A stretch of 6,061 bases of DNA from Desulfobacterales bacterium (GTDB lineage: Bacteria > Desulfobacterota > Desulfobacteria > Desulfobacterales > Desulfobacteraceae). The stretch spans positions 1 through 6,061 of the forward strand of contig JAKSBO010000242.1 in the NCBI GenBank assembly GCA_022361095.1, in the 5' to 3' direction. Position numbers and translations under genes: made by a program. Of the stretch, positions 5,315-6,061 are shown one piece after another. Every line of letters starts with the position of its first letter. The stretch's first letter is position 1. The notes beneath the pieces are model-generated. The model did no database searches, was not told the DNA's origin, and saw nothing but the letters and a program-made list of their open reading frames with translations.

Positions 5315-6061
5315 ATGAAAAAAGTCTCATTATTTTTTTGTGTTATGGCGGCGGTCGCCCTGGTTTCCGGAATCACCCCTGTAACGGCCCAGGCCAAAAA
5401 GGTCAGCTTAAATTATGCAAATTTTCCCCCTGCGCCCACCTTTCCCTGTGTACAGATGGAACGGTGGAAAACCGAAATTGAAAAACGCACGGACGGTGCC
5501 GTTAAGATCAATACCTTTCCCGGCGGCACACTTTTGGGGGCCAAGGAGATGATGGACGGGGTTATCAACGGCCAGGCCGACATCGGCTGTATCTGCATGG
5601 CTTACCAGCCCGGCCGTTTCACCGTGACCAATGCCACAAGCCTTCCCCTGGAAATTCCCGATGCCAAAACCGGCAGCCTTGTGCTTCTGGATCTGTACAA
5701 CAAATACCGGCCCAAGGCCTTTGACAAAGTCAAGGTGTTGACCATGTTTGTCACGGCCCCGGCCAACATCATGTCCAAGGCGCCTGTGGCCGAACTTGCC
5801 GACCTCAAGGGCCTGGATCTGCGGGCATCCGGCGGTGCGGCCCAGATCCTTAAATCCTGGGGCGCCAACCAGGTGGGCATGCCCATGTCCGATACCCCCG
5901 AAGCCCTGCAAAAAGGCGTGATCAAAGGTGTTTTCTCCTCTTTGGAGGTGATGAAGGATCTTAAATTTGCTGAAATCTGCAAATACATCACCATCACCGA
6001 CACCGTGATCTATCCCTTTGCCGTGATTATGAACAAACGGGCCTGGGATAAGCTGCCCAAC
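5315..6061 (+). CDS. TRAP transporter solute-binding protein, DctP family (3' truncated by window)
   Basis: This is the periplasmic receptor of a tripartite ATP-independent periplasmic transporter, which hands an organic acid to a DctQM membrane pair driven by an ion gradient. A Sec signal peptide is visible: K2-K3, a hydrophobic core at about 4-23, and AQA (25-27) as the probable cleavage site. The mature part shows the family pattern FPGGTLLGAKEMMDGV (68-83) followed by GQADIG (86-91). DLKGLDLRASGG (163-174) contains R170, at the position of the conserved Arg that binds the ligand carboxylate. The 249 residues present are intact; family members usually run to about 320-350, so the end lies outside. 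No membrane subunit is in the window. The gene follows paaK by 131 bases across the structured repeat, so it may be a separate transcript. The ligand is unknown; an aromatic or keto acid is only a guess from context. Confidence 0.92.
   Translation, partial: MKKVSLFFCVMAAVALVSGITPVTAQAKKVSLNYANFPPAPTFPCVQMERWKTEIEKRTDGAVKINTFPGGTLLGAKEMMDGVINGQADIGCICMAYQPGRFTVTNATSLPLEIPDAKTGSLVLLDLYNKYRPKAFDKVKVLTMFVTAPANIMSKAPVAELADLKGLDLRASGGAAQILKSWGANQVGMPMSDTPEALQKGVIKGVFSSLEVMKDLKFAEICKYITITDTVIYPFAVIMNKRAWDKLPN

Overview
The window looks like chromosomal DNA of an anaerobic, probably sulfate-reducing member of the Desulfobacterota (Desulfobacteraceae-like). This is an inference. It rests on a ferredoxin-linked 2-oxoacid oxidoreductase, a phenylacetate-CoA ligase and a TRAP transporter receptor side by side, moderately GC-rich coding DNA, and AT-rich spacers. 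No rRNA, tRNA, CRISPR array, transposase or phage gene is visible.

Layout. Positions 1-143 hold one partial and one complete copy of an intergenic structured repeat, in tandem. Positions 144-293 are a hairpin-rich spacer. A class I SAM-dependent methyltransferase gene lies on the minus strand (294-941) and starts with TTG behind a near-ideal Shine-Dalgarno sequence. A 567-base AT-rich divergent spacer (942-1508) carries several inverted repeats but no gene I can support. On the plus strand iorA (1509-3323), iorB (3329-3877) and paaK (3894-5183) form a tight operon with gaps of 5 and 16 bases. A third copy of the repeat starts on the paaK stop codon (5180-5280). It is followed by a DctP-family TRAP transporter solute-binding protein gene (from 5315), which runs off the right edge.

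How the genes fit together. IorAB oxidatively decarboxylates aryl-pyruvates (from Trp, Phe or Tyr) to arylacetyl-CoA and reduces ferredoxin. PaaK activates free arylacetate to the same CoA thioester. The two converge on arylacetyl-CoA, so the operon suits anaerobic use of aromatic amino acids or aryl acids. The TRAP receptor could deliver a related organic acid, but its ligand cannot be read from the sequence. The methyltransferase has no evident link to this pathway.

The most unusual signal is the repeat. Copies at 44-143 and 5180-5280 share conserved flanks and two hairpins in the same order. Arm sequences differ between copies while pairing is kept. A third, partial copy lies at the left edge, about 91 bases upstream of the first complete one. 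This may be an uncharacterised structured RNA or regulatory DNA element.
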